Source of the DNA: Weeksellaceae bacterium | GTDB lineage: Bacteria; Bacteroidota; Bacteroidia; Flavobacteriales; Weeksellaceae | Assembly: GCA_028698395.1 (NCBI GenBank) | Contig: JAQVDG010000139.1 | Location: 1-6,024, forward strand | DNA: 6,024 nt | Reading direction: 5' to 3' | In this document: positions 1-5,250 of the stretch, one piece after another | Position numbering within the stretch: the stretch's first letter is position 1 | Layout: each line of letters starts with the position of its first letter | Program-made: the position numbers and the translations under genes | Notes under the pieces: model-generated | Database searches by the model: none | What the model saw: the letters and a program-made list of their open reading frames with translations, nothing else | What the model was told of the DNA's origin: nothing

Positions 1-987
1 AGGGTAGATCATCAATGGAGGATCAATCAGCAGCCGATCGATAAGAAAAAAGCATTGCAAGCCTGGAGGAAAACCTTTGCGTCAATCTATCCCGAAACGG
101 TACCCGCAATGGATCACGGTAAAGTGTTGGTGAAGCAGGAGTATCACAAACCGATTACCTATCAACCCTATCCTTCTAAAACAGAGAAGGTTAAGGTATT
201 GATTCCGGTTTTTCCCGGTACCAACTGCGATTATGATACTGCACGCGCATTTGAACAGGCAGGTGCAGAAACCAAACTCCTGATTTTCAAAAACTTAACC
301 TCTAAAGATATTCAGGAGTCGATCGACCAATTGGCATTGTCGATAGATCAGTCCCATATTTTGACGTTGAGTGGCGGATTTAGTTCCGGAGATGAACCGG
401 ACGGCAGTGGCAAGTTTATCGCCAATGTTTTGAATAACGAGAAGATCAAAGCGGCGATTGAGCGACATTTAGCCAAAAAACATCTCATTATCGGTATCTG
501 TAACGGATTCCAGGCTCTGATAAAATCAGGATTATTGCCCGGTGGCAAGTTGGGTGATCTTTCTGAAAATTCACCCACATTGTACAGAAACGATATCAAT
601 CGACATATTTCGCACATTGCACAAACAGTAGTAACTTCCCATAACTCTCCCTGGCTCTCCTCTTTCAAACCGGGAGAAATACACAAGGTGGCACTCTCTC
701 ACGGGGAAGGCAAGTTGGTGGTTTCAGATCAGCAAGCGCAAGAGTGGTTTGACAAAGGACAAGTGGCATTCCAGTATTGTAATGATCTCGGAGAACCCAC
801 GATGGATACCCCATTCAATCCCAATGGTTCTCACTTTGCCATTGAGGGTATTGTTTCACCCTGCGGACTCATTTTAGGTAAAATGGGACACAGCGAACGC
901 GCCGGAAAGGATATCTTCAAGAATATCGAAGGCAATCACAATCAACCCATTTTCAAAAATGGGGTGAACTACTTTTTGGAAAAGTAG
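1..987 (+). CDS. purL: Phosphoribosylformylglycinamidine synthase, C-terminal part (glutaminase domain); 5' end outside window
   Basis: Cytoplasmic enzyme of purine synthesis that converts FGAR, ATP and glutamine to FGAM; the part seen is mainly the class I glutamine amidotransferase domain that releases ammonia. The reading frame is open from base 1, so the start lies upstream; 328 residues are visible before the TAG at 985-987. After a linker, the domain begins near visible residue 65 with VLIPVFPGTNCDYDTA, followed by SGGFSSGDEPDGSGKF. The nucleophile elbow GICNGFQ carries the catalytic Cys at visible residue 167, and GHSERAG near the end supplies His 297 and Glu 299, so the triad is complete. 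The FSSGDEPDGSGKF wording is that of the large single-chain PurL (roughly 1,200 residues, a family fact), so about a quarter is present. The domain is intact. It is the only plus-strand gene and is less A+T-rich than the rest. Identification is secure. Confidence 0.96.
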   Translation, partial: RVDHQWRINQQPIDKKKALQAWRKTFASIYPETVPAMDHGKVLVKQEYHKPITYQPYPSKTEKVKVLIPVFPGTNCDYDTARAFEQAGAETKLLIFKNLTSKDIQESIDQLALSIDQSHILTLSGGFSSGDEPDGSGKFIANVLNNEKIKAAIERHLAKKHLIIGICNGFQALIKSGLLPGGKLGDLSENSPTLYRNDINRHISHIAQTVVTSHNSPWLSSFKPGEIHKVALSHGEGKLVVSDQQAQEWFDKGQVAFQYCNDLGEPTMDTPFNPNGSHFAIEGIVSPCGLILGKMGHSERAGKDIFKNIEGNHNQPIFKNGVNYFLEK

Positions 988-992
988 GCGTT

Positions 993-1063
993 ATTTCGGA
1001 TTTCGGATTTCGGATTTCGGAATGAAATGTCGAAAGTTATTCAATTACGAATTACGAATTACG
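993..1063. repeat. Tandem 7-bp repeats: ATTTCGG x4 and AATTACG x3
   Basis: Just after purL, ATTTCGG is repeated four times without error (993-1020). After 22 other bases, AATTACG is repeated three times (1043-1063). Both arrays have a 7-bp period, so they are not coding. No hairpin plus T-run terminator is seen for purL here. Function unknown; I recall similar heptad runs between genes in other Bacteroidota but cannot verify that here. Confidence 0.85.
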
Positions 1064-1107
1064 AGATCAAAATCATAACATATTGATACATAAATGGATA
1101 CAATGCC

Positions 1108-1147
1108 ATGTCTGTAGAGACGTTGCATGCAACGTCTCTACGAACAT
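1108..1147. repeat. Perfect 28-bp palindrome within a 40-bp imperfect one
   Basis: GTAGAGACGTTGCA at 1114-1127 is followed directly by its exact reverse complement at 1128-1141. After two mismatched pairs, symmetry resumes with ATGT (1108-1111) and ACAT (1144-1147). With no loop, it would form a cruciform or a long hairpin in single strands. No T-run follows on either strand, so it is not a standard terminator. It looks like a dispersed repetitive extragenic palindrome or a small non-autonomous mobile element, but only one copy is in the window. Confidence 0.8.
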
Positions 1148-1187
1148 ATTCAAAATTATTATTTATGTTTCTGATAATCAGGTTGAT

Positions 1188-1277
1188 AAATCCGAAATCA
1201 TTCCGCCTTCCGCCTTCCGATTTCCGCCTTTAATTCTACCTTCTACCTTCTTCCTTCTACCTTGTAAAACCGTAATT
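1188..1277. repeat. Second heptad-repeat block, partly the inverse of the 993-1063 block
   Basis: AAATCCGAAAT at 1188-1198 is the exact reverse complement of the ATTTCGG array unit. TTCCGCC follows at 1201, 1208 and 1222, with TTCCGAT at 1215. After a 5-bp phase slip, TTCTACC occurs at 1234, 1241 and 1255, with TTCTTCC at 1248. CGTAATT at 1271-1277 is the reverse complement of AATTACG. Together with 993-1063, these account for much of the 326-bp gap between purL and fic, which holds no gene I can support. Confidence 0.75.
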
Positions 1278-1290
1278 GTTTATTCCGCCT
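1275..1290. repeat. 16-bp direct repeat, left copy (flanks fic)
   Basis: ATTGTTTATTCCGCCT, matched at 15 of 16 positions by ATTGTTTATTCTGCCT at 2500-2515 in the same orientation. The pair brackets the fic gene and its upstream region, about 1.2 kb. It could be a duplication or insertion scar, or share its origin with the TTCCGCC heptads nearby. Confidence 0.6.
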
Positions 1291-1313
1291 GTGTTGGCAG
1301 CTGGGCTTTTGTT

Positions 1314-2399
1314 CTATATTCTCTCTAAAATATTCAATAACTGTTCATTCAGATACAATTTTTCTTTCCCTACCTTAACTGATTTCAAAAATCCGTGCTT
1401 TTCCAATGTCTGTAAATAGTTACCGACTGTTTTAGGATTTCCGATGTTTTCATCAATCAAATGTTGGCGTTTGGTGTAGGGCAAACGGAACAAAATTTCA
1501 ACCAAATCTTTGGAGTAAATTTTGGGCAATTTTGCTTTTATTTCGTCCGCAGTTTTTGTAATTGCAGTTGTGATTTCATTCAAACGCGTTAAACCTTTGT
1601 TTGAAGTTACTTCAATCATATCCAACATATACAAAATATAATTTTCCCAATCGTTTTTTTCGCTTACACCTCGCAAACATTTGTAATAATCTGCTTTATT
1701 TTTGATTATGTATTCACTCAAATAAATGGCTGGCGTATCAAGCAATCCCGAAAGTTTGAGGTACAACAACAATAAAATTCTTCCTGTTCGTCCGTTACCG
1801 TCTGCAAAAGGGTGAATGGCTTCAAACTGATAGTGCAATAACGCCATTTTGATAAGTGGGTCAATACTTTCATCTTCGTTAATAAATTTTTCTAAGTTTG
1901 CCAATTTTTCACGAATAATATTTTCTCCGCATGGTGGGGTGTAAATTACTTCGCCTTTTGTATTGCTTAATGTTGTTCCGGGTGTAACCCGAATGGAAGC
2001 TGTGTTTTGTTTGATACATTGAACAATGCTAATGCAAAGATTAGTTGTGATAAACGGCTTTTTATTCAACTGTTCCAAACCCAACCAAAGAGCCTCTTTG
2101 TATCTCAAAACTTCCTTGGTAGCCGGATTTTCCACTTTTCTACCGGCAACCAACGATTTGTAAAGTTCATCGTTTGTCGTTATTATATTTTCAACCTCAG
2201 AACTCGCTTTTGCTTCCTGCAAATAAATGGTATCTAAAAACAGGGTCGGATTTGGCAAGTTCAAAAGCGTTCCGTTTAGTTGAGCTAACGTTCTACCTGC
2301 CGAAATAGTTTTGCGAAGTATTCTTTTTGTTTCAATGTCTGCCTTTGGTGGTAATAAAGGTAGGTTGTTGTACGGTATTTTTGGGTCAAATTTGCTCAT
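1314..2399 (-). CDS. Fic family protein (class II adenylyltransferase) with C-terminal winged helix
   Basis: 361 residues from the ATG at 2397-2399; an in-frame TTG nine bases upstream is less likely. Fic enzymes usually transfer AMP from ATP to a hydroxyl side chain of a target protein. The core motif HPFADGNGRTGR spans residues 196-207, with His196 as catalytic base and the phosphate-binding loop intact. Upstream, S66-x3-E70-N71 (SSEVEN) fits the class II inhibitory helix motif, whose Glu blocks productive ATP binding. The segment around NTKGEVIYTPP matches the substrate flap. Residues ~295-355 look like a winged helix-turn-helix (TKRQHLIDENIGNPKTVGNYL). Length and order agree with Shewanella SoFic-type proteins. 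No separate antitoxin gene is adjacent, as expected when inhibition is built in. The HTH and repeats upstream suggest possible autoregulation (inference). The gene is flanked by direct repeats and heptad DNA. Target unknown. Confidence 0.93.
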   Translation of the reverse strand: MSKFDPKIPYNNLPLLPPKADIETKRILRKTISAGRTLAQLNGTLLNLPNPTLFLDTIYLQEAKASSEVENIITTNDELYKSLVAGRKVENPATKEVLRYKEALWLGLEQLNKKPFITTNLCISIVQCIKQNTASIRVTPGTTLSNTKGEVIYTPPCGENIIREKLANLEKFINEDESIDPLIKMALLHYQFEAIHPFADGNGRTGRILLLLYLKLSGLLDTPAIYLSEYIIKNKADYYKCLRGVSEKNDWENYILYMLDMIEVTSNKGLTRLNEITTAITKTADEIKAKLPKIYSKDLVEILFRLPYTKRQHLIDENIGNPKTVGNYLQTLEKHGFLKSVKVGKEKLYLNEQLLNILERI

Positions 2400-2410
2400 A
2401 TTGTTCAAAT

Positions 2411-2500
2411 GTAAGTTTTACTCTCATTTACAATACAAGGGCAAAAATACTAAAAATTTACTCTCGTTGTCTCAATGAAGGTAAATTTTACTCTTGTTTA
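2411..2500 (-). promoter_or_regulatory. Three direct repeats around a candidate fic promoter (possible operator)
   Basis: Three related 20-bp copies lie upstream of fic: GTAAGTTTTACTCTCATTTA (2411-2430), a weaker copy with ATTTACTCTCGTT (2451-2470) and GTAAATTTTACTCTTGTTTA (2481-2500). They share the core TTTACTCT (AGAGTAAA in the gene's direction) and start 40 and 30 bp apart, so they lie roughly on one face of the helix. Between copies 1 and 2, TATTTTTG on the minus strand (2442-2449) fits the Bacteroidota -7 box TAnnTTTG; the nearest upstream TTG is 23 bp away, somewhat far for a -33 box. A second TAnnTTTG match (2406-2413) lies too close to the start for a leader. Confidence 0.45.
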
Positions 2501-2515
2501 TTGTTTATTCTGCCT
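2500..2515. repeat. 16-bp direct repeat, right copy (flanks fic)
   Basis: ATTGTTTATTCTGCCT, partner of 1275-1290 with one mismatch. It continues into TTTTAATTCTTTCTTCTTC, which resembles the degenerate TTCTACC heptads left of fic, so both flanks of fic carry the same kind of repetitive DNA. Confidence 0.55.
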
Positions 2516-2543
2516 TTTAATTCTTTCTTCTTCTTTTTGAAAT

Positions 2544-2575
2544 AAAAAAAATTAGGGGGCAGGATAGATTTTCCT
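2544..2575 (-). terminator. Weak terminator-like signal downstream of the ATPase gene
   Basis: On the minus strand AGGA and TCCT (plus 2572-2575 and 2561-2564) can pair around a 7-base loop, followed by a C-run and then eight T residues (plus A-run 2544-2551). The stem is only 4 bp, so this is tentative; it sits about 70 bases after the ATPase stop. Confidence 0.25.
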
Positions 2576-2612
2576 CTTTAGTTATATTATTTCCCCACTC
2601 TGGAATGTTGTT

Positions 2613-2635
2613 CCTTATAGCAAAATGTTAGGTGC
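2613..2635. repeat. Half copy of the attC-like intergenic element (E4)
   Basis: CTTATAGCAAAATGTTA (2614-2630) equals the right arm of the large element at 4083-4098 apart from one inserted G, and carries the same AAT-GTT edge. Its terminus GTTAGGT (2627-2633) fits the integron core-site consensus GTTRRRY exactly. I see no matching left arm in 2516-2612, so it is a half site or a remnant at the end of the array, just after the ATPase stop codon. Confidence 0.5.
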
Positions 2636-2646
2636 AGGTGTTATTG

Positions 2647-3834
2647 TTAATATAACATTCCAAAAAGCCAAAGTGGAATTTTGTTTTTGTGTCCGATTTC
2701 AATGTCGTCAGCCACAACAAAGCTGTGTGGAATATCTTTAATCTGCTCAAAAGTCTTATTTTTACCACCAACTTCAAAAGTGTATTTATCAACCATAAAA
2801 TCGCCTTTCGGTGCAAGAACTACATCAGAAATTGCATTCAACTGATTTACAAAAAACGTTTCTCTTATACTACCAATATTTGTGTTATTGCCGTAAATAT
2901 AGGATAAATTAGTATTGTTCATTAAGACTTTGTCGGGTTTCGTCAGGTCACCAATTCGTTTGTTTTTATAAGAAATCAGGTTCAGCAACTTTGCATTTTC
3001 CAATAAGGATAAATATTTAACCGTATTGTTTCTGTTGCTGTCTATTGCTACTGCTAAATCTGTGATATTGGGTGTGTATGGAACTAATGTGGCGAGAATT
3101 GCCATTAGTTTTTTCAATTTGTATCGACTTTCAAATTCAATATTCTCAATTGCCGGCACATCTACGTCAATCACGTTGTTTATCGCTTCTTGCAATTTCT
3201 GCTCGTATTTTCTTAATCCCTCTTTATAAAACAAATAATAGCCGTTTTTTAGGTATTTTTTGAATAACGGCATTATTTTCACGTTTTCTGTGATTTTAAA
3301 TGCGATATTTTGGTGGTTTTCTACAATTTCCTCTAATGAGAACGTTGAAAAATCACCCATTTTTTCAAACTTCAAAAATTCCCGAAAAGACAAGCCCTCT
3401 AAATTTTCATAAACAACCCTCCTTGACAAGTCCGTCGTTGATTTGTAAATTTGCAAAAGTGAAGAACCTGTAAATACGATTTTTAATTTTGGAAAACTAT
3501 CGTAAATGTTTTTAATTTCTTTTGCCCAATTAGGATAATGGTGTATTTCATCTAAAAACAGATGCGTTCCACCATTCATATAAAATTCATTAGCCAATTC
3601 GAGTATAGTGTGATTAGCAAACCAAGTATTATCCAAACTAGCGAAAAGTGCTTCGTCTTTCTTTGCAAAAGTAGTCTTTATATGTTGCAACAATAGGGTA
3701 GTTTTCCCAACGCCTTTTGCACCAACAATAGCGATACATCGCTCATTCCAGTCAATATTCGGATAAAGATAGCGAAAAGTACTTGCATCTGTTTCCTGTA
3801 ATAACCGCAGATAAATTTTTACTAAACTGTCCAT
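2647..3834 (-). CDS. AAA family ATP-binding protein with DUF4143-type C-terminus
   Basis: 395 residues from ATG at 3832-3834 to TAA at 2647-2649. The N-terminal half is a P-loop ATPase of the AAA_14 kind: Walker A GAKGVGKTT at residues 38-46, Walker B HLFLDEIHHY with D95-E96, and the strand IVFTGSS at 119-125 in sensor position. The following LEGLSFREFLKFE is typical of this family. Residues ~250-290 look helix-turn-helix-like (ITDLAVAIDSNRNNTVKYLSLLE). The C-terminus (GDFMVD, then FEVGGKNK near 353-360) resembles the nuclease-like fold that ends DUF4143 proteins, but the catalytic residues there do not fit cleanly and activity is doubtful. Such ATPases are widespread and little characterised in Bacteroidota; I know no substrate. 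No partner gene is evident. The stop lies 12 bases from half-element E4, and the long hairpin E3 lies upstream, so it may form one cassette-like unit. Family assignment is firm, role unknown. Confidence 0.9.
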   Translation of the reverse strand: MDSLVKIYLRLLQETDASTFRYLYPNIDWNERCIAIVGAKGVGKTTLLLQHIKTTFAKKDEALFASLDNTWFANHTILELANEFYMNGGTHLFLDEIHHYPNWAKEIKNIYDSFPKLKIVFTGSSLLQIYKSTTDLSRRVVYENLEGLSFREFLKFEKMGDFSTFSLEEIVENHQNIAFKITENVKIMPLFKKYLKNGYYLFYKEGLRKYEQKLQEAINNVIDVDVPAIENIEFESRYKLKKLMAILATLVPYTPNITDLAVAIDSNRNNTVKYLSLLENAKLLNLISYKNKRIGDLTKPDKVLMNNTNLSYIYGNNTNIGSIRETFFVNQLNAISDVVLAPKGDFMVDKYTFEVGGKNKTFEQIKDIPHSFVVADDIEIGHKNKIPLWLFGMLY

Positions 3835-3835
3835 A

Positions 3836-3935
3836 AAAATGTCTTTTGTATTCCATTGAGTATATCAAATGCAAAAATACAAAATGTTTTTTATAAATAG
3901 CACTTTTGCGATAAAAATGTTTTCTATATATAGCA
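3836..3935 (-). promoter_or_regulatory. Candidate promoter of the ATPase gene with upstream direct repeats
   Basis: On the minus strand TATTTTTG (plus 3872-3879) matches TAnnTTTG about 37 bases before the ATG; no TTG stands at the usual -33 distance. Upstream are two 22-bp direct repeats, 20 of 22 identical, 33 bp apart (plus 3881-3902 and 3914-3935; in gene direction they begin TGCTATWTATARAAAACA). A weaker third match starts at 3836, inside the leader. They could be operator half-sites or a duplicated promoter region. Confidence 0.4.
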
Positions 3936-3967
3936 ATAAATGATTTCCATTGTTGCATCGTTCACTT

Positions 3968-4103
3968 GTACTTAACGATAAATTGTATGAGTAGTGGCAG
4001 ATTGCGTGGCTCTTTCCTGTCAAACCGCTACGCAGTTTGAGCGGGCTACAAATCTTGATATTTACCACTTTGCCTGCCATTACTTATACAAAATGTTATG
4101 GGC
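3968..4103. repeat. Long imperfect hairpin, attC-like element E3
   Basis: Arms 3983-4000 and 4074-4091 pair over 18 bp with two G-T wobbles on the plus strand (3994-4080 and 3989-4085). Outside them an asymmetric loop (GATAAA against AAT) separates an outer TAAC/GTTA pair (3973-3976 with 4095-4098). The 73-base interior contains its own hairpin, TCAAAC to GTTTGA (4020-4040). The left edge ACTTAAC (3970-3976) fits RYYYAAC, the integron inverse-core consensus. It sits between the TonB-C lipoprotein gene and the ATPase gene. Paired core sites, unpaired spacer, inner stem and variable terminal structure are the parts of an attC site. Terminator or RNA-structure roles are alternatives, but no T-run follows. 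Confidence 0.7.
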
Positions 4104-4572
4104 TGAATTTATTTCAATTTGAAATTAATTGGTTGTCTGTATAATACTCTTACTGGCTTGTCATCCTTAAATCCAGGATAAAATCTTTCTAATGCCAAGA
4201 TTACTCGCAGTGCTTCTTTGTCAAGTTCAGCTGATACGCTTTCAATTATTTTAGCCTCTTTAACCTGTCCGTTTTTCTCGACTATAAATTCAATCATCAC
4301 TTTTCCTTGAATATTGTTGTTGATGGAATAACTCGGATATCGAGTCGTCTTAGCAATATGCTCATAAATTCCTTTTAATCCATTCGGATACATTGCATAT
4401 TTGTCTGGTTTAGGTTTATTTTCATCAATAACACCTATTACTTCTTGATAGTTTTTCCTATCAAGTTCGCTTTTTGAAATCAACTTTGATGAACTACAAG
4501 CTGAAATCAAAAGAATAATGATTGATGCTGAAATTAGTTTTCTCATTCGTATTGTCTTTATTTTGCCCATAA
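3976..4572 (-). mobile_element. Candidate gene cassette: TonB-C lipoprotein plus element E3
   Basis: The unit bounds assume cleavage between G and TT of the GTT core in the gene's direction, as in integrons. It would begin TTATGGGC, carry one gene, and end with GCCCATAAC plus the E3 hairpin. Its two ends (GTTATGGGC at 4095-4103 and GCCCATAAC at 4565-4573 on the plus strand) are perfect 9-bp reverse complements. No integrase is in the window, so mobility is inference. Confidence 0.35.
4109..4546 (-). CDS. Lipoprotein with TonB C-terminal domain
   Basis: 145 residues from the ATG at 4544-4546. I prefer this start because it begins a normal lipoprotein signal peptide (MRKLISASIIILLISAC, lipobox ISAC, Cys17). 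The in-frame ATG at 4568-4570 falls inside element E2 and would put eight extra residues ahead of the signal. Residues ~69-143 match the TonB C-terminal fold: RYPSYS, then IQGKVMIEFIVEKNGQVKEAKI, LDKEALRVI, FYPGFKDDKPVRVLYRQPINFKL. There is no transmembrane anchor or proline-rich spacer of true TonB, so this is probably not the energy transducer; membrane-attached proteins with this lone domain are frequent in Bacteroidota, and a role in binding envelope partners is a guess. The gene lies 50 bases after the upstream lipoprotein gene and has no promoter I can recognise, so read-through is likely. Confidence 0.88.
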   Translation of the reverse strand: MRKLISASIIILLISACSSSKLISKSELDRKNYQEVIGVIDENKPKPDKYAMYPNGLKGIYEHIAKTTRYPSYSINNNIQGKVMIEFIVEKNGQVKEAKIIESVSAELDKEALRVILALERFYPGFKDDKPVRVLYRQPINFKLK

Positions 4573-4586
4573 CGCCTGTTACCTGC
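4565..4586. repeat. Short form of the attC-like element (E2)
   Basis: GCCCATAAC (4565-4573), GCCT, then GTTACCTGC (4578-4586). It has the AAC and GTT edges of E1 and E3, but only four bases between them instead of a long stem-loop. Each half is the exact reverse complement of a terminus across the neighbouring gene: GCCCATAAC pairs with 4095-4103, and GTTACCTGC with 5243-5251. Confidence 0.6.
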
Positions 4587-5250
4587 TGCCGTTCTTTTAT
4601 TGTCTTGCGAAGATGTTGTCTGTATTGGCATATAATATTTTTACTTTTTTCTCTTTCTCAAGTTTACTGTTTTCTTGAACGTAACGAATTAGTCGCTTAC
4701 TCTGTCTTCCCATAAATCTATTCCAATAAACAATTATAATGTAGTCATAACTGTCAACAGAAAGTTTTGAAGTCTGCGATAGCGGCTTTAAATATTTCAT
4801 TTGTGTTTCAAGAGAAACAATACTATCAATTGGGGTTTGTTGTCTGGGTGGAAAAGTTGTCATTATTTCATTTCTATCCCATTTTAAATTTGGAAAACCG
4901 CCCGCATAACAATTTACTTGAAATGATTTTAAATACCCTAAATTGTCATAGTAAAGGGCTTGTAATGGTTGGTAATGATTTTTAATTTGTGATTTATATT
5001 TTGCCGTATCAAGTGAAAACAGATATGAAAAATAGGCTGTGTCAAGTTCGTAACTGTCAGTAGTTGGAATGTTGTATTTTTTGGAATAACGAGCAATTGT
5101 TTTATCATCAACCGTCTTTATTTTTTTCATTCCATAAAGTCCTGTGAAAACTGAAGTGCAACTTGTCAGTCCAAATATGAATGTCAAAGAAAGAAATGTA
5201 AGTATTGATAAATGTCTTTTCATTGTCTGGTCTTTTACGGTTGCAGGTAA
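4573..5250 (-). mobile_element. Candidate gene cassette: 208-residue lipoprotein plus short element E2
   Basis: Bounded by GTTACCTGC (4578-4586) and GCAGGTAAC (5243-5251), perfect reverse complements over 9 bp; extended outward into the cassette, 13 of 15 positions match (TGCCGT against AACCGT). In the gene's direction it starts TTACCTGC, carries one gene and ends at the E2 core. It contains no recognisable promoter, as is usual for integron cassettes. Mobility is inference. Confidence 0.35.
4597..5223 (-). CDS. Lipoprotein of unknown function, possible cysteine-less thioredoxin-like C-terminus
   Basis: 208 residues from the ATG at 5221-5223. The reading frame stays open 41 codons further upstream, but that stretch runs through hairpin E1 and would bury the signal peptide, so I reject it. 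The N-terminus MKRHLSILTFLSLTFIFGLTSC is a lipoprotein signal with lipobox LTSC and Cys22, so the protein is probably anchored in a membrane facing the periplasm. I do not recognise the family. Residues ~157-203 read strand-helix-strand: YDYIIIVYW, FMGRQSKRLIRYVQEN, KVKILYANTD. This resembles the thioredoxin strand, active-site helix and next strand, but with RFMGR where CxxC would be, so redox activity is not expected. This fold idea is inference from pattern only. The gene ends 50 bases before the TonB-C lipoprotein gene and may be cotranscribed with it and with the upstream GIY-YIG gene. Confidence 0.8.
   Translation of the reverse strand: MKRHLSILTFLSLTFIFGLTSCTSVFTGLYGMKKIKTVDDKTIARYSKKYNIPTTDSYELDTAYFSYLFSLDTAKYKSQIKNHYQPLQALYYDNLGYLKSFQVNCYAGGFPNLKWDRNEIMTTFPPRQQTPIDSIVSLETQMKYLKPLSQTSKLSVDSYDYIIIVYWNRFMGRQSKRLIRYVQENSKLEKEKKVKILYANTDNIFARQ

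Noticed and set aside
348..686. 112-codon minus-strand frame inside purL
   Set aside because: Antisense shadow of a well-identified coding region.
993..1063. CRISPR-like array
   Set aside because: Units are 7 bp and directly adjacent without spacers; no cas genes are present.
1083..1328. 81-codon open frame on the plus strand between purL and fic
   Set aside because: It runs through the 28-bp palindrome and the heptad arrays, has no family resemblance and overlaps the fic stop; its translation is simply that of the repeats.
2628..2816. 62-codon minus-strand frame at the ATPase 3' end
   Set aside because: Alternative frame of the ATPase gene with low-complexity, basic translation; the main frame carries conserved motifs throughout.
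1314..3834. Fic and the ATPase as a toxin-antitoxin pair
   Set aside because: The Fic protein carries its own inhibitory motif (class II), no small FicA-like antitoxin is adjacent, and the two genes have separate candidate promoters about 250 bp apart.
3865..4080. 71-codon minus-strand frame between the ATPase and TonB-C genes, and the overlapping frame at 3752-3958
   Set aside because: They lie over hairpin E3, the direct repeats and the ATPase start in another frame, with no recognisable protein features.
4109..4570. Identification as TonB itself
   Set aside because: It has a lipobox and lacks the transmembrane anchor and proline-rich spacer; only the C-terminal domain is shared, and no ExbB or ExbD genes are nearby.
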